Counted from the first letter of the stretch, positions 26,201-37,527 are shown. The stretch: DNA of 64,000 nucleotides from Galaxea fascicularis (GCA_948470475.1 OX419347.1:14433675-14497674); one strand, 5' to 3'. Made by a program: numbers and translations. Notes: generated from the sequence alone by a model not told the origin.

Positions 26201-29200
26201 GACCTGAAATAAAACATTGACATATTGGTGACGAAAACAGAAACGCTTGCTTATACTAGGGCAGTTTTCAATTGAGCAGGGCTTTCAATAAGATTTGTAG
26301 CAGGGGTGTGCCCCTGTGATAGAAGGCCAGCTGTGGCAATCGAAACAGCTAATAGTAAGTGTACTATTTTTGGCCAACGTGGCCAAGTGGCCGGTGACTC
26401 GATAACTCACAGCCGCCAGAGCTGTGAGTGATAGTGTAATTGTAAAGCGCATTAGATAATATATCTTACTGAATTTTGCGCTATATAAGTAATAAATTAT
26501 TATCATCATCATTATTATTAGAGCTCATTCGCATCTTCTTTGGTTTTGGTTTACTTCGCTGTCATTGGTTGACAAAACTCACGCCACTTCTCAGCCAATG
26601 AGAAGCAAAACCAAAACCAATCACGAGTTCCACGTGCGCATTTTCCCGCGCCTGGCGCCGGTTGCATGTAATTTCTTCGAATTCTGATTGGTTCGCTGAG
26701 CTGTCTTCGTCTCTTGTGACTGGTCAGAGAAACTGCTTCACTCAATTGAAAACTCGCCTCTGGTGGTGTATAAAGAGCTTAATATTCGGAAACTCGTGTG
26801 TACTCTAATGTAACCTCAAAACGCGTCGCGTCGCTCGAGGGGTTAACGCGCGAGGCGTGGGTGTCGAAAAAGGAATACATGTACTATTGGCATGTTTGCA
26901 AGAAAAATAGTTTTAAACACAGCAACGTCAAGGTTTTCTCTAAAGGGTTTTGTGAGGAATTGATAGCTAGTTTCTGCTCTCTGTAACGTAAATTTTTTTT
27001 TAGACCAAATCACCGTATAAATTATATTTATCAGTGCACAATTGGGGTCCAAATATCCAGCATTTCTGCGGTTAGAAAGAGATTGAATTGACGAGATTAC
27101 TTTTAAAAGTATACACAGACCATTCTTTGAATTCCACCAGGGACAAAAGGTCTCGCTGGAGGGGGTCATCGCACAATATCAATTTTAGAATACCTTTCTT
27201 CAGCTTCTAATTAAACAAACTAACAAGAATTCGTATTTATCCCTAAAGCAGTTTCCATTATAGCTCATTATCAAAATACCATTACATGCGCAGCTAAACA
27301 CGGTGCGCAGATTCCAGCCTCAGGAAAAACTATCCAGGCGTGCAAAACGCGCGTATGTTTACAGTTTATGGGGCCTATTTTGTTTTCGAAAGTGGTTTTT
27401 ATGACAGCTCTCGACTCGGTAAAATATGATAAAGAGTCTTGGAATTCTCATAAGCTAATTAAACACGGTTGGACTCTAAAACAACCTAAACAGATTATAG
27501 ATAAGACATCAATTCTTGTGGTTGTAACAGGTGATCCTTATGCTAGTGGTTTCTGAAATCCTTTTACGAAGAAAGGTTTTTCGTGAGCTAGTCGACCTTT
27601 TGAACGTCCAGACCAAAGTAGCGATATATTGAAGGCTTAAAGCTGATTGCAAGTGTGTACTTCAAGAATATGCGTACGCCATTACGCAAATCTCAAGCAA
27701 ACATAAGTGACAACAGAATTAAAAACTCTTTAAAAATTATTGGACTGCCTCACAAAGCAAATGAACAATATGGAGTTAAAAATGGTGCTGTTAACTTAGA
27801 TCAACACTTTTACTGTGAATTATGTATGTGAAATGAATCATGAACTACGGAAATGAAATCAAATTAAGACTGATCCTCGCAGTTGTGTACACAATTTTAT
27901 GCCAATTGCGAAAGAAGCCTGAAAAAAAATTCAGGTCTTCAACGGGGTCACGAGTTCAAACCGCGTTGAAGTCCTGAATTTTTTTTCATGCTTCATTCGC
28001 AATTGCATATGATTGCGTACACAACTGCGAGGATCAGTCTTCATTTGAACACTTTTTCTGTGAATAATATGAAACGAGATCTCATTTCGATGTCTGGTTC
28101 CTAATTCCCCGGGGGATACTCCCTTATATGGGAAGTTCACCCCCCCCCCGGGCCTAATTCCGACATTTATATTCTCCACGCTGTACTCCATGTTTTTTCT
28201 ATGGCAATGATGGGGAGAATTTGTGATACAATCAAGACGTTGATTACGTCCTTTCTTCTTACTAATTATGTTTAATATTGTTTGACTGAACAGTGTTACT
28301 AAGAGTGTATAAGGAGAAATTAGGAAGCTTAAGCAACGAGGACGCCAACGGCAACGAGAACGCTACAAAACAATACTCTGCACGTGCGTTTTACATTTTG
28401 CTACATTACTTTGACGTCCTTTGCAAAACAACAGCGTGAAATAACCAAATTTTAGGTTTTCTCGAGAACGTGAACGCACGACGGCAAGTTTTTCTTTCTT
28501 TTTCTTTGCTTTTACACCGTACACAGTAATTTAGGACCTGGACAGTTCGCCACCATTTTTCACAAATTGGAATAATCACGAAAAAGTTACGAAAATTTTG
28601 AAATGACGTTCTCGTTGCCGTCGCTGTCACTTAAGCTCTCTATTAACTCGCCGTGACAGGGGTAAATAAACACAAAACACATAGCAGTTTGATAAATTCA
28701 TGGTCTGCGACGATGTAAGTTAGAGTAAACATTCCGAAGAAAAAAAAAACGTTCGTCACAGTTTACTCAGTGTTTTAATACTTCGGCCAACGAAGGTATG
28801 AACTACAGTACAACCCCGGTAACTCGGACTCCCCCGTTAACTCGAACAGGGTCTCGATTCCCTTGGATTTGACCCAACTTTTCAGTCATTTTTACTCGGT
28901 TACTCGAAAACCCCACTAACTCGAACTAAATTTCGTTTCCCTTGAACAAAATTTACCCCGATAACTCGAATTTCTGGTTCTTATAACTCGCCACGGATAC
29001 CCATTGAGATACCCCATTAGCTTTTCTTATCGTGTGATTGAATTCTCACACTAGAACAAAGACTGGGGCAATTTGATTTTAATTAGTGCAACGAACAGAT
29101 AACGTATTTAACAGTTATTTATCGTAATTCACAGTATTGCAAACTTCTACACACGATTTTTTACAAATCTCAGTGACAAAGGATTCAATTGCTTAATTAA

Positions 29201-32200
29201 GTCGTTTCCTGTTCGAATGAAAGACTATTGAAAAAAAAAACAAACAAACAAACAAAAACAAAACACGATCGGGTCCACGTGTAATTTCCGGTTTCGACTG
29301 TAAACAGTCTAAACAAGACAAATAACCCACGGAGAACCAAACTTTTAATAAGAAAGGAATCGCATTGAATCGTCGGGGATTTGATTTTGGTATAATTTTA
29401 ATAACAACAGAAATTATTGATAAACAGGTGACTGACAGGCCCAACTGAGAGTAATATTGAAATTGGTGAAACTATAAACATTCAACAAGAGTTGACGCAT
29501 GCATGAGCCCCATTAGCTTTAAGCCGTGTGATTATTTCGTACAGCTATAAGGCTCAAGAACTAGACCACCTGTGTGTTTTATACATGTACGTTACAAAAG
29601 AAACACTTGAGGGCAGATATTAGGTACAGTAAGATGACATTTCTAACTACCATAGGGCAGTAAAATGACATTCCTCTCGCTGCAAAAATAATTAAAATCT
29701 GTTTGTTTTCAGCAATGTAATTTCAATGCTTCAACCCATAATATTTTGACTCATAGGCAACACACAAAAGAGATGATATCAAATTAAGAACGGCATCTCT
29801 ATATTTTTATATTTATGACAAAAACAATTGGTGCTCATGATTGATATGCCATTATCATTAAGCTATGAGCAAACACATGCAACAGCATTGTTGGTCCTGC
29901 AGATGTTGTTGGCAGTGGTGTGCAAACGGATGCGACAACTTGCAATGTGACGACGCGCAATGTATAATGGAAAGGATACGACCCATAAGACTTTGTAAAC
30001 TTACAATTCGGCTGCCATCTCCATGGAGACCATATGTAACGCGCGTGCGTGGCCCAAACAATGTTGGATGAGTTGTGAAAATGAGTGCAACATTGTTGCG
30101 CTAGGCTTCAATGATCAAGGAACAAAAGAAATGTTGGGAGTTGTTCGGCTCAAAAGTTTGGCTAGACAAACTTCGCACAAAAACTCCCAACAACACGCAA
30201 CAACATGCAACAGGGTGTGCAAACGGACGCAACATGCAACACCCAACAATGTTTGCACGGACCTATTTAGTCCTAATCGTTAAAGATGTTGAGAGATTTT
30301 TGCTTTCTTGCAGCATTTTACTTTAACTGATCATAAAATACTTTGCTTCATTTAACATGTACTTAAGTTCAATCAACTGGCAAATACATGTTATATTTTT
30401 GTGAGATCATGCTGAGGCCAAAATTAAGGCGAAGTCTGATCTTTTTTTCATTGCTCCTCATGGCTCAAAACAAAAGTCCACCTCTCAGAGATCTGTTCTT
30501 ATCAATCACTTTTTGAATTTAAAAATATAATTATTTGATGGATCACATGCCAATTAGGTACAGTCTGTAATTATGGCCATAGAACTCTGCACTGATTTAT
30601 TTGCAGAACACCAATTAAAACCAGTCGACCAGAGCCTCAGACACTGTTCTCAGCAGGTAGTGAATGGCCTTGACCCATTTACCAAAACAACCCACCAAGT
30701 TCAGACTTTGATTAACTCTCTCTGCCCTTGACTGACTGTAGATGAAATGTTTCTATATCAGTTGTTCCTGATTATCAGATGGCTGAGGGGGGCTGTCTCC
30801 TACTTCCCACCATTAATTTTTCATTTGTGTACTTTCCCTTCCCAAATTAAGTTCTTTCTTTTTCTACTGCTTTACTCTGGTACTTAAGTTTTCTTGCTCA
30901 AAATTGCAATTTTTTTCAAGATCCCACTTTCCAAAGACTTTCCACCACATCCTTACTGATTCCCTAGTCTCTCTCTCATCCCAGGTGCGCCTTAACCCAT
31001 AGAAGGCATGAACATCTTGTGATTATTTCCAAATGGTTAATTAATCAACTTAGGAGGCCAGTTTTTTCAGGGCTATACTGGCTCTACATGTCTACTGCCA
31101 TCAGATGATTTACTGTTGGCTTTCACATGATTCATTGTGTCTGTATGTGTAGGAGGATTTGTGAATGAGGGAAACACGGACAGACATAACTCTACTCTGA
31201 AAATTGTCCCATGATTTAACAACCTAGCCCTTAAACCATCTGTAAACAAGTTAAATTAAACATTTTTAGAAAATACTATTTTCAATAGATGGGAACTCTG
31301 TCTGGTATCTTGTTGGAAAAATATAAATTAACTCATAGTATCTGCTTTTTGACGACAGCAACATTGATCCCTTTTATTTTTACCCTGCTCTAAGCTTATT
31401 AACTTGCTCTCATCCTCTTATTCTTACAACTTAGTGATTTATAAACCATCTGGATACATATACCCCATACTTTGAAAGTTCAAGTCAGAAAAATGTTTTA
31501 GGGTGGGTACCGCAGGTTTAAACTTTGTTTCGCTTGAAATTTCAAAACAAAAAAATGCAACTTTAGAGAGTCTTTGCAAGTAACATGAGTGAACATCAGT
31601 TTTTTGAGTTTCTTTACCCATGCAGGGTTTTGAAGTTTATCTTTTGACAATAGTCTGGGTTTTAAACAGCCATAAAACAAACTAATTAAATTGGCATTTT
31701 AACTGAGTCAACAGCATTACTAAGGTCTCTAATATGTTTGTTGCAAAAACTGAGCAGTTTATGTGAAAGTCTAAAGAAACAAACATTTATTTATAACTTA
31801 ATTATTTTGTAAATTAGAAATAACATTCTAGAGACGTATTAACAAAATAGCAGTATGTCTTTTTTAACAAAACCATAAAACCTCTTTGTATTGAAACAAA
31901 AGATGCTGTTGCACGCCCAAAAACGTGACAGCCAATCTCACTATTCATTCGAAAAGTGTGACTGGCTATCTTTGTGCCTAATAGGCCAGATGATACAAAC
32001 AGATATCACACACCAATTCAAAAATAAAGAATGTAAACACTCAATGCATTGAGCTATTAGCTCGATCAGCCATTACCTAACAACTTTGCATTTACAATGA
32101 TTTTGTCAAATTCACTCTTAGTTGAGAAATACTTTATTGCATAACATTTTGGTTGTACTTAACTTGTGCATCTATTTTACATTTTTACAACAGAATTGAA

Positions 32201-34275
32201 TAAATAATAATTATTATTCAATTCTCATGTTATTGATAACCTTGGAAAATGAGACAATAATTATTATTGTCTCATTTTCCAAGGTTATCAATAATATGAG
32301 CGGTTAATAAGTTATCCTGGTCTTACGAAACTAATAAAACAAACACATTCTTCAGATAGTTTTAGTTAACAAAGGGATCACTTTTAATGAAAACTTCTTG
32401 TAGATTACACAGGATTCTTTCTAATATTTTGAAAATCTAACACCCCTCCTTGTTGTATGAAATTTGCACACGAAAGCAGTCATGTTGTCAAGGAACGATT
32501 CAAAATCGAACACACATTACAAACGAAAATATTGTAAACAAACAGTCCCAACGGCAAAGCGAATGCTTAACTGGGTTGATTGAAGAAGAAAGACGATATG
32601 AAAGGTTATCGCTTCGATTTGATCGCGCAGATTCTTGTTTCTTAAACAACAGAATTCGATGCAATCATTTGGTTAAATTTCCAGTTTTTGTATTCTGCTC
32701 TGTGAAGGTACGGCTTTGTTAAAGTGCCGTTTATTTAACAGCAAAAATGTTCTCCTTAGATTAAGTTTTCTTGCTGCGTCACCATTGAAAATAAAACATT
32801 AGTTGTCTTGCGTACTTCAGTTAAATGCAAATCAGCGAAAAACCAATCAGCAATCGACAAATTAACACACCCACGAACTACCCCCAAACAAAGGCGCTGA
32901 ACCAAGCGAACACAGAGCGACATAGAATTCATTATATAAAAAGTCTATTTTTCTCCGTCCAACGACTAATAAAACATTGAACTTAATTCTCACGTATTAG
33001 GTGTGAAGATATATGGGTTTTCTCTTGTGAGATTTTGACAAAATTCGCCTTTATAAACGAGAAGTCGGTTTGCGTTCGTGGCGCCGAATTCAGCGGAACT
33101 TAAACTTAAATTTTTCGCAAGGATTCATTTAGCCAGGGACATAGTTAAATTTTAGATCATATAAACATGTTTACGTTCTTCTTCAGTCTCACACTAGTCG
33201 GTTTTGAGGAATTTATATTTCACTCTTGCTGACTGAGAGAACAATACATGAATACCCGGGCAATAAATTTTATGATGCGTTTGGATGGCTTGTGTTATTT
33301 GCTTTTGAATTTCAAATGGCTTAATCGGAACACGAAAACCTTAACAGGCCAGCAACGCACCGCTTTGTAGCGAAATTTGCCCTTCGATGACTCCCTTTTA
33401 AGCACTGTAAGAATTCAAGGGTTATTTGAATTCAAATAACAAGTAAAAATGGGTTTAATTTGGGCCTAATGTTTATGTATTTCCGAAGGAAATTGTTCGC
33501 GCTGAGGCCGAGACACAACTGTTCGAGTAAAATTCACTCAAGTACAAACAAGAAAACAAATTACAAGCGGTACTTACTGCATCCTCGGCCTTCATCTGAA
33601 TTGTCCCCACAGTCGTCAGAGCCATCACAATGCCAAGCCGATGGAATACATCGCTCGTTGTGGCATCTAAACTGCTCTGAAGTACAGTTAAACCCTAGCA
33701 ACATAAGGACAGGTACAAGAATAAGCAGTTATCAGGAAGGAATGTTGAACAATTTCGCCTCCTTTTAGCCTTAAATTATAACTTGGAAACAAAGGTGCGT
33801 AGTTGCGTCAAATTACACCGAACTTTCGATCTTGAGGAAAGTGTTTCTAAATGGAGGGTGTGTGCGGGGGAGCGGTAGGCGAGGCATCTTAGACTTGACA
33901 TTGTAAAATATTCATCTGCACAACACACGCCGAACGAAGATTTCGAGTTTAAAAAGTGCTGTTAATCGTTAACTTCAGTTAAAACAAGTTGATAGCTAAC
34001 AATAGTTTTTCATTACAACCTGAATAATAAGAGAACGTTGCGAATTTCGTAAAACAGAGCGAAAGTTTTGTTCAGGTGAGCCACCGGCGGTGGCTTCGAC
34101 AAACGGTCTCGATTTCTTTACGCTAAATTTTGAACTAGCCCTGCCGGAAAACCTTTCTAAAAAAAAAACCAGGAGGGAAACAAGATGAGGTAGTCCTACC
34201 TGAAACTGTCCTCTGAAGTAGCAAAACTACCAAAAGCACTCCCACGAAGCGAAACAGGCCAGCTCCCAACACCAT
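16264..34275 (-). CDS. LDLR/VLDLR-like: LDL/VLDL-receptor type lipoprotein receptor, 18 exons, 921 aa
   Basis: Minus-strand exons: 34275-34200, 33694-33578, 26203-26069, 25774-25646, 25249-25139, 24864-24736, 24483-24343, 24263-24147, 22901-22815, 21833-21705, 20774-20652, 20478-20353, 20166-19876, 19763-19664, 19316-18925, 18512-18384, 17565-17337, 16468-16264. Phases match and nearly all introns are phase 1. Domains: signal peptide (1-25); LDL-A 1-7 (26-318), one per exon, each with six Cys and an acidic SDE-type calcium site; Thr/Ser-rich linker (319-347); LDL-A 8 (348-390); two EGF modules (391-473), opening INECK and INECK-like; six-bladed YWTD propeller (474-734; VYWI, IYWA, LYWT, LYWI, MYWI); EGF (735-777); short Pro/Thr stalk; transmembrane 820-845; 76-residue tail with FHNINY (890-895). 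This is the architecture of endocytic lipoprotein receptors. Trp precedes the calcium site in LDL-A 1, 2 and 6 only. Confidence 0.93.
16997..17231. mobile_element. Foldback element in the last intron of the LDLR-like gene
   Basis: The left block AGAGAGATTTAGCATC, then CCGTTTACGGCAAATGGC, is mirrored at the right by TTGCCGTAAACGCGATGC then TAAATCTCTCTTAT. It is an imperfect inverted repeat of ~35 bp per arm without coding capacity. Confidence 0.65.
17619..17828. mobile_element. MITE with TTAACCCTTT ends
   Basis: The left end TTAACCCTTTCACACCCGGG and right end TGGGAGTGCAAAGGTTAA form imperfect terminal inverted repeats around ~210 bp in the intron before the transmembrane exon. The ends match the 9898-10140 element, while the interiors differ. 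Confidence 0.65.
18602..18688. repeat. Short palindromic repeat
   Basis: GTACAATTTGGTCTGAAATC at the left and GATTTCAGACCAAAATTG at the right form an inverted repeat around CGCGTACTAATTTC and GCGCGCAGCGCG. It lies in the intron following the propeller exon. Confidence 0.65.
20863..20908. repeat. AATGTG microsatellite
   Basis: Repeated GTGAAT/AATGTG units in the intron between LDL-A 8 and the first EGF exon. An open frame across it is a product of the repeat. Confidence 0.85.
21209..21300. repeat. Foldback with CCCCTCCCCTACCCC arms
   Basis: GACCCCTCCCCTACCCCAAC and its near inverted complement GTTAGGGGAGGGGAGGGG flank a ~30 bp AT-rich centre in the intron before the first EGF exon. Confidence 0.65.
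22047..22291. mobile_element. Long palindromic MITE, ~245 bp
   Basis: Termini GCGTTTTCAC and GTGAAAACGC bound two arms that pair over most of their length: TACCGTGGCCACCCAACAAA with TTTGTTGGGTGGCCACGGTA, and GACAGACACGCCTCC with GGAGGCGTGTCTGTC. The centre is a ~35 bp unpaired segment. It lies in the intron after the Thr/Ser linker exon. Confidence 0.85.
24905..25081. repeat. CACCAT/CATCAC microsatellite
   Basis: About 175 bp of ACC, ATC and CACCAT-type triplets in the intron between LDL-A 4 and 5. All three frames stay open on both strands because of the triplet composition. This is not coding. Confidence 0.9.
25419..25495. repeat. Inverted poly-C/poly-G tract
   Basis: A 14-base C run near 25420 and a 13-base G run near 25475 face each other ~45 bp apart, flanked by A-rich sequence, in the intron between LDL-A 3 and 4. 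Confidence 0.6.
26262..26757. mobile_element. Composite repeat with TTTTCAATTGAG inverted ends
   Basis: AGTTTTCAATTGAG near 26264 and CTCAATTGAAAACT near 26741 are inverted complements ~490 bp apart. Between them are a SINE-like tail (GTAAAGCGC, GCGCTATATAAG and an ATT run to ~26520) and a CCAATGAGAAGCAAAACC block. The likely history is insertion of one repeat into another. It occupies the start of the 7.4 kb intron 2 (lower-coordinate end). Confidence 0.5.
27866..28041. mobile_element. Palindromic MITE with AAGACTGATCCTCGCAGTTG ends
   Basis: The left end AAGACTGATCCTCGCAGTTG pairs with the right end CAACTGCGAGGATCAGTCTT, and inside CCTGAAAAAAAATTCAGG pairs with CCTGAATTTTTTTTCATG. A tRNA B-box-like GGTTTGAACTC sits in the loop on the minus strand. 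A related fragment lies near 45210-45300. Confidence 0.8.
28148..28325. mobile_element. Diverged copy of the TTAACCCTTT MITE family
   Basis: Shares TTTTTTCTATGGCAATGATG, CAATCAAGACG and GACTGAACAGTGTTAC blocks with the element at 9898-10140. Terminal repeats are eroded, so the ends are approximate. Confidence 0.5.
28326..28637. mobile_element. MITE with GCTTAAG termini
   Basis: AGCTTAAGCAACGAGGACG at the left and CGTCGCTGTCACTTAAGCT at the right are imperfect inverted ends. Both are followed inward by CGGCAACGAGAACG or its complement. About 310 bp, non-coding, within the long LDLR-like intron. Confidence 0.65.
28806..29000. mobile_element. Fragment of a pogo/Tigger-like DNA transposon end
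   Basis: TACAGTACAACCCCGGTAAC starts a stretch with four spaced TAACTCGAA motifs, as found at the ends of Tc1/mariner-superfamily pogo-like elements. No matching right end or transposase was found, so it is a solo fragment. Confidence 0.5.
29870..30262. mobile_element. Repeat with multiple AACATTGTTGG-type motifs
   Basis: CATGCAACAGCATTGTTGG at the left end and CAACACCCAACAATGTTTGC at the right are roughly inverted. Similar motifs recur inside, suggesting a foldback element with internal repeats. Frames through it are not genic. Confidence 0.5.
32224..32300. repeat. Near-perfect hairpin, 37-bp arms
   Basis: The arms 32224-32260 and 32264-32300 are inverted complements with one mismatch and a 3-base centre. 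The inner 30 bp pair perfectly. The stretch lies deep in the 7.4 kb intron of the LDLR-like gene. Confidence 0.9.
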
Positions 34276-34379
34276 GTTTGATTGCCTCTGATTTCTTTAC
34301 TGTAGCGTGGAGTGAATGAGGTTCAAATTTGCATACAATCTATTCGCATTTTTCAGTCTCAGTCGAGTATCACGCCACT

Positions 34380-34387
34380 TGACGTCA
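34380..34387. promoter_or_regulatory. CRE/ATF-type palindrome TGACGTCA upstream of the LDLR-like gene
   Basis: A perfect 8-bp cAMP-response-element consensus lies 105 bp upstream of the LDLR-like start codon, in a GC-richer patch (CATCGCGCGCCAC). Whether it lies upstream of the transcription start is unknown. Function is inference from the motif and position only. Confidence 0.45.
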
Positions 34388-36034
34388 TCGCGCGCCACTC
34401 AGACAGGTGAACCAAGCTTGTGCTACGTACGATAAGAATCACCTGAGCTCAATTTACTGTCATATAGCACAAAATTCATGCAATATCTTTGAATGCTTTC
34501 TCTTCTGGCTTGGAGAGATTCTAAATGCGAATTTTTTTTCAGGTTGCTATCCGAAGTTGCCTGGACGGCAGCGGTCTTGCGCGTAAACACGCGGGAGCCT
34601 CACGAAGCCACGTCTTCCGCTGAAATTTTCAAGCATATCTCCGAAGCTTCAGTTTTGCAGCGACCAAAAAGAGTACACTCGTGCTATCAACTTTAACAAT
34701 CATTGCCCTTTAGGTCATTGATTAATGTGAACAACGAAATCATTTGCGAAACTGAAAAAAATTTAAATTTCGAGTTTTGAGGGCGTGGAGGAACTGACTC
34801 GAGCCGGAAGAAGGAAGTGATTTAGTATCTGATGCCAACGTTCAAGTGAAGTGGCTCTCTGAAATATATAAGCGAGGATGAAAACCTTACCGCCTGATTA
34901 GAAATCAAAACAAACGATCACTTTCGGGTCGGTTTTGCCCAGTAATCTATACCTAATTTCAGTAAGCTTTTCCAAAAACTTCATTTGAAATTTCATAACA
35001 TTCTCGAGATATCCGTGGCGAGTATAAAAGAAAAATAAATGATTGACTACCAAAAGAGAAGAAATAAAAATAAACATGGATAGAAAATTAGAAAAGATAT
35101 GAAATGAATACAAAGGAATGCCCATGTGCCACCAGCGTGATCGAATGTTCCGATTAATTTTGTCAGGAGATCTGTCGAAGTGGAATCAATACATGATCGA
35201 TCAGTAGAAAGATTAGTGATGTCATAATAGCTGTTTATTTTCAGTCCCCAGTTTCAGACTTTGTTTTGGCAGTCATCGCCTAGTTTTACATTAACAATAA
35301 ATTAGGTGTTGAGAAAAAATCCGTATAGCATGCGTTCAAATGAGAAATAGATCATAAAGTCTCAAAACTGAACTGCGCCGGCAATCTGTCAGACATAGCC
35401 TCCGAAACTTTACAGAGCTAGCATAGTCTAGTCAATGAACCAATCCTCGAACGACTTAGCCCCGCTGATTCCTTATCATAGTCCTTTTTCGTTTTCACAG
35501 GAAGATATTTCTTCAAGGAGAGTTGGGTCAAAATCGATCACTGAAGTACTTTGGTTTCCGACTGAACTTTTCATGATAAACAATGTTTTTCAAGTAAGAT
35601 CTGGAAATCAAAGCATTTTGTCTTTGTCCACTGAGATGTCTTTCTCTGTTCTGTCCAGTTCAGTTATTTATTTCGCCAAACCAACTACATGCTCATAATT
35701 AAATACAAAACCTACACTGAATTATTGTACAATAATCGTAGGCTGGCAAAATTAAGGGAGCCCAGAAGAGACCAAGGGGCTTATAAAACCTGGGCTCCCT
35801 GGTCACAAAGAAGCCAACAATATCTTGTAAATAATGATGGACTGTGGAAGCGAATTAACTGGGGACAATGACTTCAAGGTAGTTTCGATTGATTGACTGA
35901 TTCAGTCGTCTCAACTAAAGCAAACCGTGACACTGCAGATGGACATTTGGAACTGATATGTATCATCATAACCATGCCATAGATCTAGGGTCATAATGAA
36001 TATGTTATACAAGCCACAGTTTATTACAACTTGT

Positions 36035-36200
36035 TACAGTTAAACCCCTATTAATCGGCCATCCTCCAGGGAATGGGAAGTGATCGTTTAACAGAGGTCA
36101 AAACAATAGAAGAATCGTCATCAGGACTTAGACTACTGTCCTCCTAATACTAGAGGAGGTGACCGTTTAATAGGGGCCGCTTGATGGAGGTTTGACTGTA
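36035..36200. mobile_element. Pogo-like MITE with TA flanks
   Basis: TACAGTTAAACCCCTATTAA at the left and GGAGGTTTGACTGTA at the right are imperfect terminal inverted repeats of the CAGTNAAACC type seen in pogo-like Tc1/mariner elements, with TA at each edge. About 165 bp, non-coding. Confidence 0.7.
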
Positions 36201-36344
36201 TATCATGAAAGGATGGCCACTGGCTCGAGATACTAAGCGATCTTCTACCATCATGAGAATTGTCAGACAATGAAGCAACTGTTGTACGCCTGCGAAATCT
36301 GAACATTGACATTTGACAGCAGACATCCTACCGAGATGAGATGC

Positions 36345-36570
36345 TTTAAGCCGACGCAAGCATAAGCATAAGCACAAGCATACGACGCTTATGCTTATAA
36401 TTATGTCAGTCATGTCCTCACTGAAAATAACAGCGACATAAGCCTAAGCATAAGAAGAACGCAAAGATTTGATATTCTTATGCTTACGCTTATGCTTATG
36501 TCACGGCCATCCTCGCTAGTGCGTAAGCTTATGCTTATGCCTATGCTTCGCAAGTGAGAACCGGGCTTTA
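36345..36570. repeat. Foldback built from AGCATAAGC repeats
   Basis: Repeated GCATAAGCATAAGC units at the left and GCTTATGCTTATG units at the right and centre can pair in several registers. There is no coding capacity. Confidence 0.7.
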
Positions 36571-36649
36571 GGAAACTGCTTGGTATCTCATACAGTGACC
36601 ACGTTACTAACGATGGTGTCAGAGACAGAACCGAGCAAGCCATTGGGCC

Positions 36650-36960
36650 CTACGACTGTGACATCTTAACCACGGTGAAGAAAGGCAAGTTAAAGTGGTT
36701 TGGGCATGTATCAAGATCATCAGGGCTTGTCAAGACAATTGTACATGGAACAGTGCTAGGAGGGAGAAGGAGGAGCCGACAAAATAAGCCTTAAGAGAAA
36801 AATGTCTCTGAGATGACAGGGTTGTAGTTTTGCGACGCCCTAAGAGAATCTGAAAACAAAATCAAATGGAGGGATGCTAGCAGCCGATTGTTATAAGTTT
36901 CTCTAAAACAGGCAAAACTCCTGTCTCATCAATAAAACTTGACGAAGTATTATTATTATT
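36650..36960 (+). pseudogene. Non-LTR retrotransposon 3' end with ATT tail
   Basis: The plus-strand frame reads ILTTVKKGKLKWFGHVSRSS, then GLVKTIVHGTVLGGRRRSRQ. The KWFGHV...GRRRRGR pattern is typical of the last part of non-LTR retroelement polyproteins just before the stop. The sequence continues through stops to TATTATTATT at ~36960. The upstream RT is absent, so this is a 5'-truncated copy. Confidence 0.65.
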
Positions 36961-37527
36961 CATTCGCTAAATTGAACAATGTTAAAGTAACAAATAGTTC
37001 TTTGCAGAGAAAAGTTACCATGGACACCAATTTTATCGCCGTGATTAATTGTCGCGTGGGTGGGAGTTCGCGTGAGAGAAAGTACGTGGAAAGTGTCGCG
37101 TGAAACAATTTGAAACAAGTGGCAAGCGAAACAATTTGCTTTCGATAATTTTACGAATGTTGCCAGCTCTTTTGCAGTTTCCTCAAGTATTATACAAATG
37201 AAAACAAACAAAATTGTAAAGTCTCCAAAAATGCATGACTTCAGGGAATCACAAAAACTCACATCGGCTAACCGTTCTGACCACTAACGAGAAACGCAGC
37301 TTCGGCAGTCGAACACACCTGCACTTACGCGAACTTCCACCCACGCGACAATTCATCATGGCGATAAACTTGGCGTCTATGGTAACTTTTCTCTGCAAAG
37401 AACTATTTGTTACCTTAACATTGTTTAATTTAGCGAATGAATAATAATAATACTTCGTCAAGTTTTATTGATGAGACACAAGTTCTGCCTGTTTTAGAGA
37501 AACTTACAACAATTGGCTGCTAAGCAT
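36874..37527. repeat. Large inverted repeat, ~205-bp arms, including the retroelement tail
   Basis: The left arm (36874 to ~37080) and right arm (~37315-37527) match at roughly 90% in inverse orientation. Each includes AAGTTTCTCTAAAACAGGCA, the TATTATTATT tail and AAATAGTTCTTTGCAGAGAA. The ~235 bp spacer between them is unique. Mirrored reading frames in the two arms are not genes. Confidence 0.85.

Noticed and set aside
36960..37461. Pair of ~70-100 codon frames mirrored around 37200
   Set aside because: They are the two arms of the inverted repeat read on opposite strands, not genes.
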